In this document: positions 49,594 to 60,689 of the stretch, piece after piece
Layout: every line of letters begins with the position of its first letter
Numbering within the stretch: position 1 is the first letter of the stretch
Origin: Poteriospumella lacustris
Lineage: Eukaryota; Sar; Chrysophyceae; Chromulinales; Dinobryaceae
NCBI GenBank assembly: GCA_008000375.1
Contig: SMOI01000041.1
Coordinates: 106,760 to 170,759 of the forward strand
Length of the DNA: 64,000 nt
Direction of reading: 5' to 3'
Notes under the pieces: generated by a model
The model's input: the letters and a program-made list of their open reading frames with translations, nothing else
What the model was told of the DNA's origin: nothing
The model's database searches: none
Program-made: the position numbers and the translations under genes

Positions 49594-50366
49594 GATGATG
49601 GTGGTGGTGGAGCGTGGAGTTAGGGTTGATCGTTGAATAGAATGTGGCTTCTTCGACAGAGAACTGTTCACCGCAGCAGCAGCCAGCAGCAGCGGCGGAA
49701 GAAGATATTTCTTGATGATGATGACGTAAAGAGAGAGCAGTACTAGTACAAATGGGATCGTTGGATGCCCCGCAACTGTTGCACGCTCAACAGGAAGTAT
49801 GATCAACATGTTTTGTGATACACCTCGTGGAGGGAAAGACGTACACATATGCACTTATAATCAACTTTGCCGTGTACTGGCTGGCGTTTCACAATCACCA
49901 CCGCCGTCTCTCTTTCTATCGCTCTCTCTCTCCCCTCTCTCCCCTCTCCCTTCTTCGCACCTCCACAGGGACTGTACCTTAGCTCGTAGCTAGCGATACT
50001 TACTAACCTACCTGTGAGTATTCTATGATCTGAGACCTAACCTACTAGCAACAATGATCTGAGACGATTGCTCCGAGCCGTTGGTGTTGGCATCATCTGT
50101 GTCACGGTCGGGGACAGACGAAAAGGAGGACACGAGGAGTAAACCACGTTATTTACTGGAGAAGGCCAATGGCACCATCGCGTGGCGCGGGGGAGAGCTG
50201 TACTAGAACGTAAAACTACAGCACGGGTGGGGATGTTGGGGTGGGGGTTGGGGGAAGAGACACAGGAGGCACAAGTGTGTCAAGGTTCTTAACGAGAGAG
50301 GCTCAAGCCACTGTTGCATGCGATCTACTGGTCGGGGTAGGTGGTAGCGGATCGCCGACGAGGTCA
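49594..50366. other. Spacer between locus 25 and the NYN gene (copy 1 of a duplicated block)
   Basis: About 49600-50366 is highly similar to 62096-62845 (CTCTCTCTCCCCTCTC tract, AGCTCGTAGCTAGCGATACTTACTAACC, GAGTAAACCACGTTATTTACTGGAGAAGG). No gene is supported. Confidence 0.6.
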
Positions 50367-51727
50367 CTATCGCTGAGCTTGGGACCACCTAGTGCGACAG
50401 CGGACACGGTCGGATCGCCTTCGACGTCGGTGTCCGTCTTCGTCTTCGTCTTCGTCTTCGTCTTCGGCATCGCCGTCCACCGTCGGAGCGGCCACGGCCA
50501 CGGCCACGGCCACGGCCACGGCTTTGGCCACTGGCGGGACTCGCTGCCCATCGGTAGGTCGGGTAGGAGGCGAAGGGCTGCCACGGGGCTCCGCGGTCTC
50601 GTCGTCCGGTGTCGCTGACGTGCCGTCGTCCACAACACCCGCCACCCCACCCAGCGGTTGTTGGAAGGTGATGTACGCTCGGAACGGGTCCAAATAGTTC
50701 AGACTGAAGCGCCCGCAGTCGGCGGCATGCACCTGCTCCATCGCGCGATACTTGTCACTGGTGCAGCCTCGCCACGCCCACACCTCGACTGTCCACCCGT
50801 GTCGGAGCGCCTTCTCTGCCGACTTCACAAACGACGATGATGCTGCGCGGTGTCCGTGTCCGTGTCCGTGTGCGTGTCCGTGTCCGTCATAGGCATTCCC
50901 ATCCCCCGTGACGAGGACGAGCGTATGGGCCTGCTCGGCGTACTGGGCGATGGTCTCGTCGATCATGGAGAAGAGGAGGCCACCGGCATCGACGGCCTGC
51001 ACCGTGAAACCCGCCTCCTGCCACTTCTTCCACACGAAACTGCCCGCAGACGGCTTCGCGCCAAAGACGATGCGCGTTTGGCAGCAGCGGCTGTTGATCA
51101 CCGCGCGCGAGAGGGCCCCGACCTTCAAGCGGACACTGAGATCGCGCGGATTGCTGTTGGTGGACAGCGGGGGGCCACCACTGTCGACCGCCGTCAACCT
51201 GCGGCTGGTCGTCTGGGCACCGAGATAGACGTTCGAGTTGTCCACGAAGACGTGGACGTTCTCTCGCTTCAGCGCCTCGATCTTCACCCGCAGGGGATGC
51301 GGTGACTCGTCGTCGTCCGCGGTGTGCAGCAAGGCCTCGAGCTCAACCCGCGCGACCGCGAGCGCATAGGCCGAGGGCGCGCTGATGGTGATTTCCGCCG
51401 CTTGGGCCGCCGCCTCGGACACCCGAATCCCCACGCCCAGTTCCCGTTGGAGACAGCTGCGGTTGGCTTCCACGTAGCTCAGCTGTGCCGGCGGACACGC
51501 GATTGTACCGCTGGCTGTGTCCGCGCGATCGCTTAGTCGCTCGTGGTGGGTCACCGTCACAGGCGACGGTGCTCGGGGCCCGTGCGGCGTTGTCGTCTTC
51601 GACGCTGACGCCGACGCCGACGCCGACGCCTCCGCTTCCGCTTCCGCTTCCGCCTGGTCTTGTGCTGTCGCTGGTGCTGATGCGGATGCTGTTGCTGGTG
51701 TAGCAGCGTCCTTCGCAGGTGATACAG

Positions 51728-51760
<33 letters not shown>

Positions 51761-52503
51761 CAGTAGAGGCAGAGGCAGCGGCAGCACGAGCTTCCGCAGC
51801 ATCGGCCGCAGCGGCTCTCATGCTCGCGCGATCCAGGGCTTTGATGTCTTGGGGCTTCCCCGACAACGTCCGTTTCGCCTGGTGACATCAACACATGGGA
51901 ATCGGGGCGGTTGAGAGGCACGAACACACCAGTGCGGTCATGGGCACAGCGACACCACGTACCGCAGGGAGAATGGTGACGCCACTGCTCGTTGGAGGCA
52001 CAGGCAAAGACGCTCTAAGGGTCGTAGAGGCCGAAAGGGACGTAGAGGCCGTGGGTGCTGGTGGAGCAGCTTCCAGAGCGGCAGCAGGAGCGGCAACGGC
52101 GGCAGTCTTGGCAGGGGCAGGGACGCCGTTCATGTCCATGGCCGACGGCTGCGTCATCACACTTTGCCTGCCGAGAGACGCCAAGCTCCCTGGTTGAATG
52201 TACATGTTCAAATATTGCGTAGCATATGTATCGGCAGCATTGTAAGCAGTCGCATCGTCGTATCCAGCGCTCTTGTACTGGTTAAACAGGGTGCTGAACG
52301 AGCTAGAGTAGTAGTTCGTCAAGTCGGGGTCCACATTCGCACTGCGTTTGAATGACAAGAGCAACGTCACTGTTCATACGCACACACGTTGCTATGGGTG
52401 AGGGAAGGTTCGGAAAGACTTACGCTGGTGCTCCGTAATCGTGTGTCGTGGTCTTCGACGCGGCCTCAGGCTTTCCCTTCGTCTGGTTTCTTTTCCGAGC
52501 CAT
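50367..52503 (-). CDS. NYN-domain RNase-like protein with KH-like segment, three exons, copy 1
   Basis: Exons 52503-52424, 52341-51963 and 51878-50367, with introns of 82 bp (CCAGC|GTAAGT...ACGCAG) and 84 bp (GCG|GTACGT...CACCAG) in matching phase, give about 656 residues starting MARKRNQTKGKPEAASK. A low-complexity Ala/Glu stretch is followed by a segment ending ITISAPSAYALAVARVELEA that resembles a KH fold. Then comes a NYN/LabA-type PIN-like domain: VHVFVDNSNVYLGAQ, FTVQAVDAGGLL, and LVLVTGDGNAYDGH. Acidic residues fit metal-dependent RNA cleavage (family knowledge). A His/Gly insert (HGHAHGHGHGH) follows the TGD motif, and the C-terminus is an Asp/Glu microsatellite. KH plus NYN resembles animal N4BP1/KHNYN, by analogy only. 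Confidence 0.75.
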
Positions 52504-52952
52504 TTTCAACAGGAATATTGTTGACAGACTGATTGGGCCTTCTTAAATTATTGTGAACAAAGTGGATATTTAAGCCTGTGTTTTCGATGCAGTAGTTGTA
52601 ATCTTTTTATCCCATCTCAATCTTTTTATCCTCTCTCTGGTCTCCGTCCGCCTGCTGCCGCTGGCCGCCGTCTCTCCCAAAGCGATATGTACGTCATTGA
52701 CGGAGTCCAGCGCTATATACCAGGATAACTGCGGGTTCCTTAGGTACAATAGCAGGTAGGTATACCTGGGTTTATCAGTACCTTTTGGGAACATACAAAA
52801 GGGTTATCATCCGGTTAGTTATGGTTATGTTATGGGTTGTTGTTATGGGATTTCATATTTTGGATTTCATTTCAGTTGATTGATGATGAAGCAAACAAAT
52901 AGTCCATGGAAATGTTTCCACGCCAACCAAACTAATAATCTATAGCGTGGAT
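52504..52952. other. Divergent spacer between the NYN gene and locus 26
   Basis: Presumably holds the NYN gene promoter, and no motif stands out. The last 45 bases resemble the leaders of loci 4 and 21. Confidence 0.4.
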
Positions 52953-53558
52953 ATGCATATGACTGGTTTACCAAAATCATCTGTTGCTAGACACCCATGT
53001 CCTCCATGCCGACACGTGCGGCACGTCACATCGATGAGGGGAGTGTTTCTCGATGCGAACGTTTTCAACCAGCCGCTAGACACGTGGGACGTGAGTCAGG
53101 TGACGACCATGCACAGTATGTTTCGCGGTGCTACGTCCTTTAACCAGCCGTTATCAAAGTGGGACGTTTGTCGTGTTACCAATATGGAGTGTATGTTCTC
53201 TCGCGCCGCCTCGTTTAACCAGCCACTGGCCACGTGGAACGTGAATCAGGTCACGAACATGGTCCAACTGTTCACCCGCGCCTCCTCTTTCTATCAGTCC
53301 TTGTCAACGCGGGATGTCAGTCGTGTTACGAAGATGTTGGCTATGTTTGATGGGGCGGAGTCGTTCAACCAGCCGTTAGACACGTGGGATACCAGTCAGG
53401 TGACTAATATTGCGGGAATGTTCTTTGGCGCGAGGTCGTTTAACCAGCCGTTGTCCACGTGGGATGTCCGGCAGGTCACCAATATGACTTACATGTTTCA
53501 CGGCGCCTCGTCGTTTAGCCAACCGTTAGACACGTGGGACATGTTTCGGTCCACGTGA
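52953..53558 (+). pseudogene. DUF285 repeat gene, locus 26, N-terminal module deleted
   Basis: The leader seen in loci 4 and 21 is present, and the ATG expected to be the start (52997, MSSMPTRAARHIDEG) runs out of frame. The whole module from LCLYR to FNDRIDRW is missing: the leader is joined directly to RHVTSMRGVF. Eight clean units follow in one frame, which is open from an in-frame ATG at 52953 inside the old leader, so a 201-residue repeat-only protein is possible. The 3' end is also cut (TWDMFRST). I treat it as a pseudogene with a residual frame. Confidence 0.75.
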
Positions 53559-54420
53559 CGAGGTTCAGTCGTCAAAGGTATTAGCAGAGGAGGTCCCTGG
53601 ATGGCCAAACACTCTCTCGGTATTCTGAGATTGGCGCATTGCATAGGCTATGGCCGTGTGCTGTACAGGTATATTAGCCATCCCTGTGCGAGGGACGCAT
53701 CCGCACATCCACATCCTCACATCGATCTTAATGCATCAGACGTATCAGTCCGACGATATCTACACTGTATATTAGATGTCGTGTGAGCTGGTCGATGCGG
53801 TCGAAGGCGTTCTATGACCTATGACCTATGACCCAATCGATGATGCATCAATGTAACGACGATGATGCACACTCAGCTTCTTCGCCAACCAGTAGACACC
53901 GAGAAGTCAGGCAAACCAAGAGTTTACTTGTAGAGAAATGATATCTCCGAAGTAGGAAAGCTACGTAGACCAGTAGCGCAAGCCGCTGTCGCGTCGCTTC
54001 CGCGCCGAGGTTACGGGTGGCGTCTGATCGGGGCAAACTGCCAAATTTGTTTTTGGTCCGAGCGAATGGTTCGAGCTAAGACGCCGACATATGGGTTTGC
54101 GGAGAAGGGTGACTGTTGAGGTGGTAGCAGGACGGCGAGGACAGTCTGCTCCATCTGCGATGACCTCGTGGTTTCCCGCCAGCGCTTCGGATCCTCGCCA
54201 ATATCACCTGCGACATTCCCAATCGTTGCACGACCCATCTCCAATCGAAATAGAGCTCATTTAGAAACCCGTAGTAGGGGAAAAGCTACATCTTACTAAC
54301 TTGGGTCAACGGGAACGGGGTCAAATCTTACTACCAACAAACTACACCCTACACCCATACGAACAACAAACCCCAGACGCCATCGCAGGTAATGAGAACA
54401 GCCGTTCAAATCGCCCGGTC
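53559..54420. other. Spacer between locus 26 and the U-box/ARM gene
   Basis: A small direct repeat (TGACCTA three times) lies near 53813-53831. No supported gene. The array-type 3' flank is absent after locus 26. Confidence 0.4.
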
Positions 54421-56895
54421 TCAAACTTTTCTCTGGTAAGTACCTCCCGAATAAACAGCAACGACGTCCAATAATGACTGTGCATAACGTCGGGTCTCTG
54501 CATCTTCAATACTCAATAGCCCCACCAACGGTGGTATCGCACCCTCATCGGCCACCAACACCTTGTTCGCATCATTACCAGCGATATTCAATAACGCGAC
54601 CACTGCGTACCGTCTAACGTAGATATCGCTGTCTCCCAACAGCCCCACCAACGGTGGTATCGCACCCGCCTTTGCCACCAACACCTTGTTGTCGCCATTG
54701 CCAGCGATATTCGCTAAAGCACCCGCTGCACTGTACCTCACTTCGACATCGCCGTCGCCCAACAGCCCCACCAACGGTGGTATCGCACCCGCCTTCGCCA
54801 CCAATACCATGTTCTCCGCATTGCCAGCGATATCCATCAACGCACCCGCGGCCGTGTGCCTCACTTCGACATCGCCGTCGCCCAACAGCCCCACCAGCGG
54901 TGGTATCGCACCCGCCTTCGCCACCAATACCATGTTCTCCACATTGGAAGCGATATTCATCAACGCACCCGCTGCCCTAATTCGCACTGCCAGATTGCTG
55001 TCGCCCAACAGCCCCACCAACGGTGGTATCGCACCCGCCTTCGCCACCAACACCTCTCCGTCCGCAGTGCTGGCGATATTCATCAACGCACCCGCTGCCT
55101 TACTTCGCACTGCCACATATCTGTCGCCCAACAGCCCCACCAACGTTGGTATCGCACCCGCCTTCGCCACCAACACCATGTTCTCCGCATTGACAGCGAT
55201 ATTCCATAACGCACCCGCTGCCTCAAAGCGCACTGTCCAATCACTGTCTCCCAACAGCCCCACCAGCGGTGGTATCGCACCCGCCTTCGCCACCAACACC
55301 GTGTTCTCCGCATTTTCAGCGATATTCCATAACGCACCCGCTGCCTTGATTCGCACTGCCACATCGCTGTCTCCCAACAGCCCCACCAGCGGTGGTATCG
55401 CACCCGCCTTCGCCACCAATACCATGTTCTCCACATTGGAAGCGATATTCATCAACGCACCCGCTGCCCTAATTCGCACTGCCAGATTGCTGTCGCCCAA
55501 CAGCCCCACCAACGGTGGTATCGCACCCGCCTTCGCCACCAACACCTCTCCGTCCGCAGTGCTGGCGATATTCATCAATGCACCTGCGGCCATTATCATC
55601 ATGTCAACATCGCCGTGTTTTAGAAGCCCCGCTACCGAGGCGAGCGCACCTGCCTCAGTCACCAACACCTTGTTTTCGTCGTGGACAGCGATATTCGGTA
55701 ACGTATTCGTTGTGTTCTGTCGCACTTCAGCGTCACCGTGTCCCAACTGCCACACCAACGGAGGAATCGCATCCGCCTCAACCACCAACGCCGAGCCACC
55801 ATCATCACCATCGTTGTCGGTTTGCAGCTCAGCGATGTGTTGCAAGGATTCGTCGCGGTTTGGCTCGGTTATTTCGTTGGCGCATTTAGCCGATGCAACA
55901 GTAGTCGCTGAACCGGCGACAGAATACGTCTCATGACGCTTGATCTCGCAGGTGAAGGCAACAGCTGCATCGGTTGAGGAGATCGTTTCAAAACGCAGAT
56001 TGTGCACTTCGACGTAAATACCGACGCGTCCGAACAGCTGATTGAACTTGCACTTTTGAGCGACTTCTTCCGGCGTCGAAAACCCCATCAGACGGTACAG
56101 AGGTTTGCGGTCGTTGCCTTGGCCGAACGGTACGTCTTGACGCTGAATGTAGTCGACGATGTAGGCGGGTGCTGCAGTATATTGATAAGTCTTGAAGATG
56201 ATGACGGAGTCATTCAAAATCTGCGGCGATATGCGCAGGAACTCAATAGTTCCCTGTTCTTCCGGCGGCAAAACGGCACCCCCGCGGGTTTCAAACTTGC
56301 GAAGGTGTTCGCAGAATAGAGCACAAAAGCGTTTGAAGACTTCGCGCTTGCCCGCGGTGCGGCAAGAGTCGGGCGGAGCGTCTTCATCTGTTGCATCGCG
56401 CAGCGTCAATGTCAGACCGGGTACAACAGCAGACTCAGGAGCTCCTGCTGTCTTCTCACGGAACATAGCACACGCATGCACATAGACACTATTCCACCCA
56501 TCACAGAGGTACAAAAGACTTATCAGAAGCACGGGGAAAGCAAAAAGCAGAAAAACTTACTCTTCCACACTCAAACGCCGGTTTTCTAAGTCTTTGAGCT
56601 TTTCAGCGCGCTCGTGGTGCGCCTTTTCGCGGAATGCCCAAACGGCAATGAAGTCACGCAGTGCGCGGTTTTCATACAGGTCGACAGGGATCCAGGCTTT
56701 CGTCATCGGCGAAGGAAACTCATAACTGGTTCTGTCCGGCTCTTTGAGTCGCTTCTGTCTCTCAATCCAGTATTCAAGGTCGCGCCTTTCATAGGAAAAG
56801 CCGTCGAAGGCCACAACTGGATCGAACAACAAACCACCAGACATGGGGCACAAAAACTCTTGTGGACACTCAAACTCGTCTCCATTCAATGCCAT
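54421..56895 (-). CDS. U-box and armadillo-repeat protein (probable E3 ubiquitin ligase), two exons
   Basis: Exon 1 56895-56561, intron 56560-56489 (72 bp, GAAGA|GTAAGT...GGAATAG), exon 2 56488-54421, about 800 residues. The start at 56895 (MALNGDEFECPQEF) puts a U-box at residues about 9-88: FLCPMSGGLLFDPVVAFDGF, then SYERRDLEYWI, and ALRDFIAVW. Residues about 300-790 hold eleven or so 42-residue ARM units (VLVAKAGAIPPLVGLLGDSD, then VRxxAAGALxNIA). U-boxes recruit E2 enzymes and ARM arrays bind substrates (family knowledge). The ARM units are unusually alike. One 126-bp pair (GEVLVAKAGAI... through VRIRAAGALMNIASNVENMV) occurs twice, at about 54930-55080 and 55410-55560, nearly unchanged, pointing to recent internal duplication or conversion. 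Confidence 0.85.
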
Positions 56896-57259
56896 TTTCA
56901 ACAGAAATCGTGAGAAACCGTTAACAAAAAATATTGGCACTCCAAATGGTTGTGAAAAACAAGGAAGGATACAGAAGGATAGAGGAACACAAAAAACAGG
57001 GAGAACGGTGTGAAAAGAAAGAAGGAAAGTTCAAACGGAAACTGAAAGACGTGAAGCGTTTCATAATTAACCTCATTGAAGTACATTATATAATATGCAA
57101 ATCGCATTGTAATGTGTCTTCAAGATTCTGCAAAGTACCATATGATTCAACGATGATCAGTCCGTTTCCCAGCCACCACCAGCTCCCCACACTACTATAA
57201 GGAAAGCATATGGCATACAGTATTCTATCCACTGAAATCATCCTTTCACAGATAGAACC
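56896..57259. other. Divergent spacer between the U-box/ARM gene and locus 27
   Basis: Purine-rich on the plus strand (AAGGAAGG...GAGAACGG). No gene is supported. Confidence 0.4.
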
Positions 57260-58276
57260 ATGTCCACCACCATGACGACACCACAAGCACGAACCGATGA
57301 AGCCGGTCGTACTCACCATCCGATCGCAATGGTATTGGACTTGTGTCTGTATCGGGCGGTGAACGAACAATGTCGAGGTCGCGTCTTGCCGTTTGGCGTG
57401 CGGCAACTGATCAAGGACTATGCCTTTGAGAAATTCAGCAACGAGACGCTACGAGAGGCCGTGAAACTATGGTGCGGCGACAGTGTAAAACGAAGGTGCA
57501 GCGACCGAGCGCTTGCGAAACAACGATACGGGGACATCAACGATTGGGACGTGAGCCAGGTGACTTCCTTGGCTTCTCTTTTTGCTTACACCACGTTCAA
57601 CGATCGCATCGACCGCTGGGACGTGCGGAACGTCACATCGATGGGAGGACTGTTTTACCTGGTAGCTGACTTCAATCAACCACTGGACACGTGGAACGTG
57701 AGTCAGGTGAAGACTATGCGCAGCATGTTTGGTGGTGCGTTGTCGTTTAACCAGTCATTAGCCACGTGGGACGTCAGTCGGGTCACCAATATGCATGGTA
57801 TGTTCTCTCGTGTCGCTGCGTTTAACCAGCCACTGTCCACGTGGAATGTGAGTCAGGTGACCGATATGGGTTATATGTTTTCCAAAGCCTTGTCGTTCAA
57901 TCAGCCCTTGGACACGTAGGATGTGAGTCAAGTTACAGATATGGACTGTATGTTTCATGGTGTTACTTCGTTCAACCAGCCGTTAGCAATGTGGGATGTG
58001 AAACAGGTCAACGGTATGAGCGGTACCTTTCACGGTGCCGTCTCGTTTAATCAACCGTTGGACACATGGGACGTGAGTCACGTCACCAGTGTGGTGTACA
58101 TGTTTTGTGGAGCCAGCTCGTTTAACCAGTCGTTGGAGAGATGGGATCTACGTCGTGTCCTGTATAGGACAGGTATGTTCGAGGGAGCGACGTCATATCA
58201 ACCGACGATACCAGTGTCGGTAGATGAGGTCACAGGGGTAGAGATAGGGGTAGAGATAGGGGTAGAGATAGGGTAG
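57260..58276 (+). pseudogene. BspA-like/DUF285 repeat gene, locus 27, single nonsense codon
   Basis: Starts MSTTMTTPQARTDEAG at 57260. Module: LCLYRAVNEQCRGRVLPFG, VRQLIKDYAF, with a small insertion after LWC (GDSVKRRC) that looks like a partial duplication of the WCRDR codons. At 57917-57919 TAG replaces the TGG of TWDVSQ (codon 220), and the same frame continues for 118 codons with four further units. The end is an expanded 12-bp GGGGTAGAGATA tract (VEIGVEIGVEIG). One base change would restore the whole frame, so recent loss, readthrough or a sequencing error are all possible. Confidence 0.82.
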
Positions 58277-58854
58277 AAGGTACTGTCCGGGGATATAGTC
58301 TTTTGCAGTGCGACTGTTATATCACCGAAGGGGTGTTCATCACTGGGAACCATCAGTTCTGTGCTTATTACAGAGTATCACGTCCTGCGGTCGTGAAGTG
58401 GTACTGTGACTATCATTGTGAATGGCTGTAGTATCGCGTCACAACTGTGACGCTCAAGAAAGGAGAAGAGGGTCAGGGGGGTGTGGTAGTCTGTGACAAG
58501 GACATAACTCGTGACCTGGCACATACTACTCCAGTAATAAGTAGAGCCGTGTGAGCCTGTGCAATGAGACCAATGAGTTTGTGATAGGAACCCCAACACA
58601 AGTTGTTCGTTTCCTCTGTCATATGTACCGCGAGGTATCGCACAAGCCTCATCTTGACGTGGCAGCAGTTATGGCACTTTCAATCCAGTCCAGATGTACA
58701 CGTATGACTTTCACTTTCCCACGCAGCGGCTGCGTGCGTCATCATCAGCAGCGGCAACGACTTGGAGCTCGGCTGGTGGTTCAACAACGAAATGAGCACC
58801 GACGCTGATGATTATATGTAGTCCACCGAAACCATCCATTCACAGATAGACACC
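58277..58854. other. Spacer between loci 27 and 28a
   Basis: 3' flank motif ACCGAAGGGGTGTTCATCACTGGGAACC at about 58323-58351, matching the flank after the next locus and, in variant form, the flanks of loci 21 and 22. No gene is supported. Confidence 0.45.
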
Positions 58855-59778
58855 ATGCCCACCAAGACGACCCCGGAAGATGAAACCGGTCGTGCTCACC
58901 GCCCACTCACCGTGGAATTGGATTTGTGTCTCTACCGCGTGGTGAGCGAACAATGTGGAGGCCGCATCTTGCCGTTTGGCGTGCGACAGATGGTCAAGGA
59001 CTATGCCTTTACAAGGTTTGACAACAAGACGCTACGAGAGGCGGTGGAACTATGGTGCAATGATCGCGCGACTGTATTACAACAGTACGGGGACATCAAC
59101 GATTGGAACGTCAGCCAGGTGACGTCCATGGATTCTCTTTTTGCTGGCGCCATGTTCAATGACCGTATCGACCGTTGGGACGCAAGGAACGTCACCTCGA
59201 TGATCAATATGTTTTACCTAGCGCCACGCTTCAACCAACCGCTGGACACGTGGAACGTGAGTCAGGTGAAGAACATGCGCAGCCTATTTGGTGGTGCCCG
59301 ATCGTTCAACCAGCCGTTATCTTCCTGGGACGTGGGTCGTGTCACCAATATGCATGGAATGTTCTCTCTTGTCGCCGCGTTTAACCATCCACTGGCCACG
59401 TGGGATGTCAGTCAGGTGACCGTTATGGATTTCCTGTTTCATGGTGCTGCCGCGTTTAACCAGCCGATAGCCACGTGGGACGTCAGTCGGGTCACCAATA
59501 TGGAAGGTGTGTTCTACAATGCCGTGTCGTTTGATCAGCCATTGTCCACGTGGGATGTGAGACGTGTCACCAATATGAGCGCTTTGTTCTATGGTGCTGT
59601 GTCGTTTAACCAGCCGTTGGACACGTGGGATGTGAGTCGCGTTACCCGTATGGGTCACATGTTCCGTGGAGCCACCTCGTTTAACCAGTCGTTGGAGAGA
59701 TGGGATCTGCGTCGAGTTACGAACACGACCGGTATGTTCGAGGGAGCGACGTCCTATCAACCGTCATTGCCGGTGTAG
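58855..59778 (+). CDS. BspA-like/DUF285 repeat protein, locus 28a
   Basis: An intact 307-residue frame from MPTKTTPEDETGRAHRP at 58855, directly after the broken locus 27 and close to it in sequence (FGGARSF/FGGALSF, ERWDLRRV, FEGATSYQP). Module: LCLYRVVSEQCGGRILPFG, then VRQMVKDYAF. Eight units opening FNDRIDRWDA. It ends SYQPSLPV. I number it 28a to keep it apart from locus 28 at 61304. Confidence 0.87.
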   Translation: MPTKTTPEDETGRAHRPLTVELDLCLYRVVSEQCGGRILPFGVRQMVKDYAFTRFDNKTLREAVELWCNDRATVLQQYGDINDWNVSQVTSMDSLFAGAMFNDRIDRWDARNVTSMINMFYLAPRFNQPLDTWNVSQVKNMRSLFGGARSFNQPLSSWDVGRVTNMHGMFSLVAAFNHPLATWDVSQVTVMDFLFHGAAAFNQPIATWDVSRVTNMEGVFYNAVSFDQPLSTWDVRRVTNMSALFYGAVSFNQPLDTWDVSRVTRMGHMFRGATSFNQSLERWDLRRVTNTTGMFEGATSYQPSLPV

Positions 59779-60029
59779 AGATATGAGGGGCGGGGTAGAG
59801 GGTACTGCTCGCTCGCTATCGACAGGGCGTTGTCTTTCCCATACGTCGCTGGCAGTCGACGTTTCGACGTTTCGGAGTCAACTGACGGGGCGTTGGGTCT
59901 TGAAGCGGTGCAGCAGTTGTTATTACCGAAGGGGGTGTTCATCACCGGGAACCCCACTCATATGCTGTGTAGAGACTGTAGCAACATTCACTGCACTCGG
60001 AGCTCGGAGTGTGTACATAAGATCATCAA
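59779..60029. other. 3' flank of locus 28a
   Basis: Contains ATTACCGAAGGGGGTGTTCA, then TCACCGGGAACC at about 59922-59953, the 3' flank element shared with loci 21, 22 and 27. Confidence 0.5.
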
Positions 60030-60220
60030 GTGACAGATATGGTGCCGAGTTGTTCAACCAGGCATTAGTCACGTGGGATGTGAGTCAGGTGTACACTCTG
60101 CATAGAATGTTCTGGGAGGCAAAGTCGTTCAACCAGCCGCTTGACACGTGGGATGTGAGCCAGGTCACCGATAGGAGTTTCATGTTTCGCAGAGCATTGT
60201 CGTTCCACCAGCCATTGTGA
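60030..60220 (+). pseudogene. Orphan fragment of two to three DUF285 repeats
   Basis: Plus strand reads YGAELFNQALVTWDVSQVYT, LHRMFWEAKSFNQPLDTWDV, then SQVTDRSFMFRRALSFHQPL and a stop. There is no module and no start of its own. It is a detached piece of a family member. Confidence 0.8.
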
Positions 60221-60689
60221 CGTATTCCTTATTCCCCGTATCTGGTGTGGCAGCTGCGGTTGCACCCGGTAGAAACGTCGTGCAATATCAATGGCGGTTT
60301 TTCCGACGTAGCCCAGGAGATCATGATGGTATGATCGTCATATTTTGCATGGTAGCGTAGGCAGCCAGTCAATACGTCCGGAAGTAGGTATACGGTATTC
60401 CGCAGGACCGGCTTCGTGTGGGATACTGATGGTGGTGTCGGAATAGGCAACGTTTCGTTTTGCATACCTCATACGTACCACTGACTTACGTAGAGTACTG
60501 CGATGATGGTCGCCTGCGATCAATTTTCATTGGGAAAAGTTAATCTATGCGACATGTACAGTTGGTAATGGTTTGAAGTTACTGCCCATGACGAATGCTT
60601 GACATCTCGGTAGGCGATCACTTTTGACAAGGAAAAAGAAACAACACCAACTGATATGACCAACGATGCTCCAACCATCGAAGATATGT
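60221..60689. other. Unassigned spacer
   Basis: I see no gene, repeat or family flank here. Confidence 0.35.

Noticed and set aside
49594-49854. Hydrophobic N-terminal extension of locus 25 as a signal anchor
   Set aside because: The homologous flank of locus 28 encodes a similar peptide but out of frame with its gene, and no other locus has it in frame. The start at 49593 aligns with relatives.
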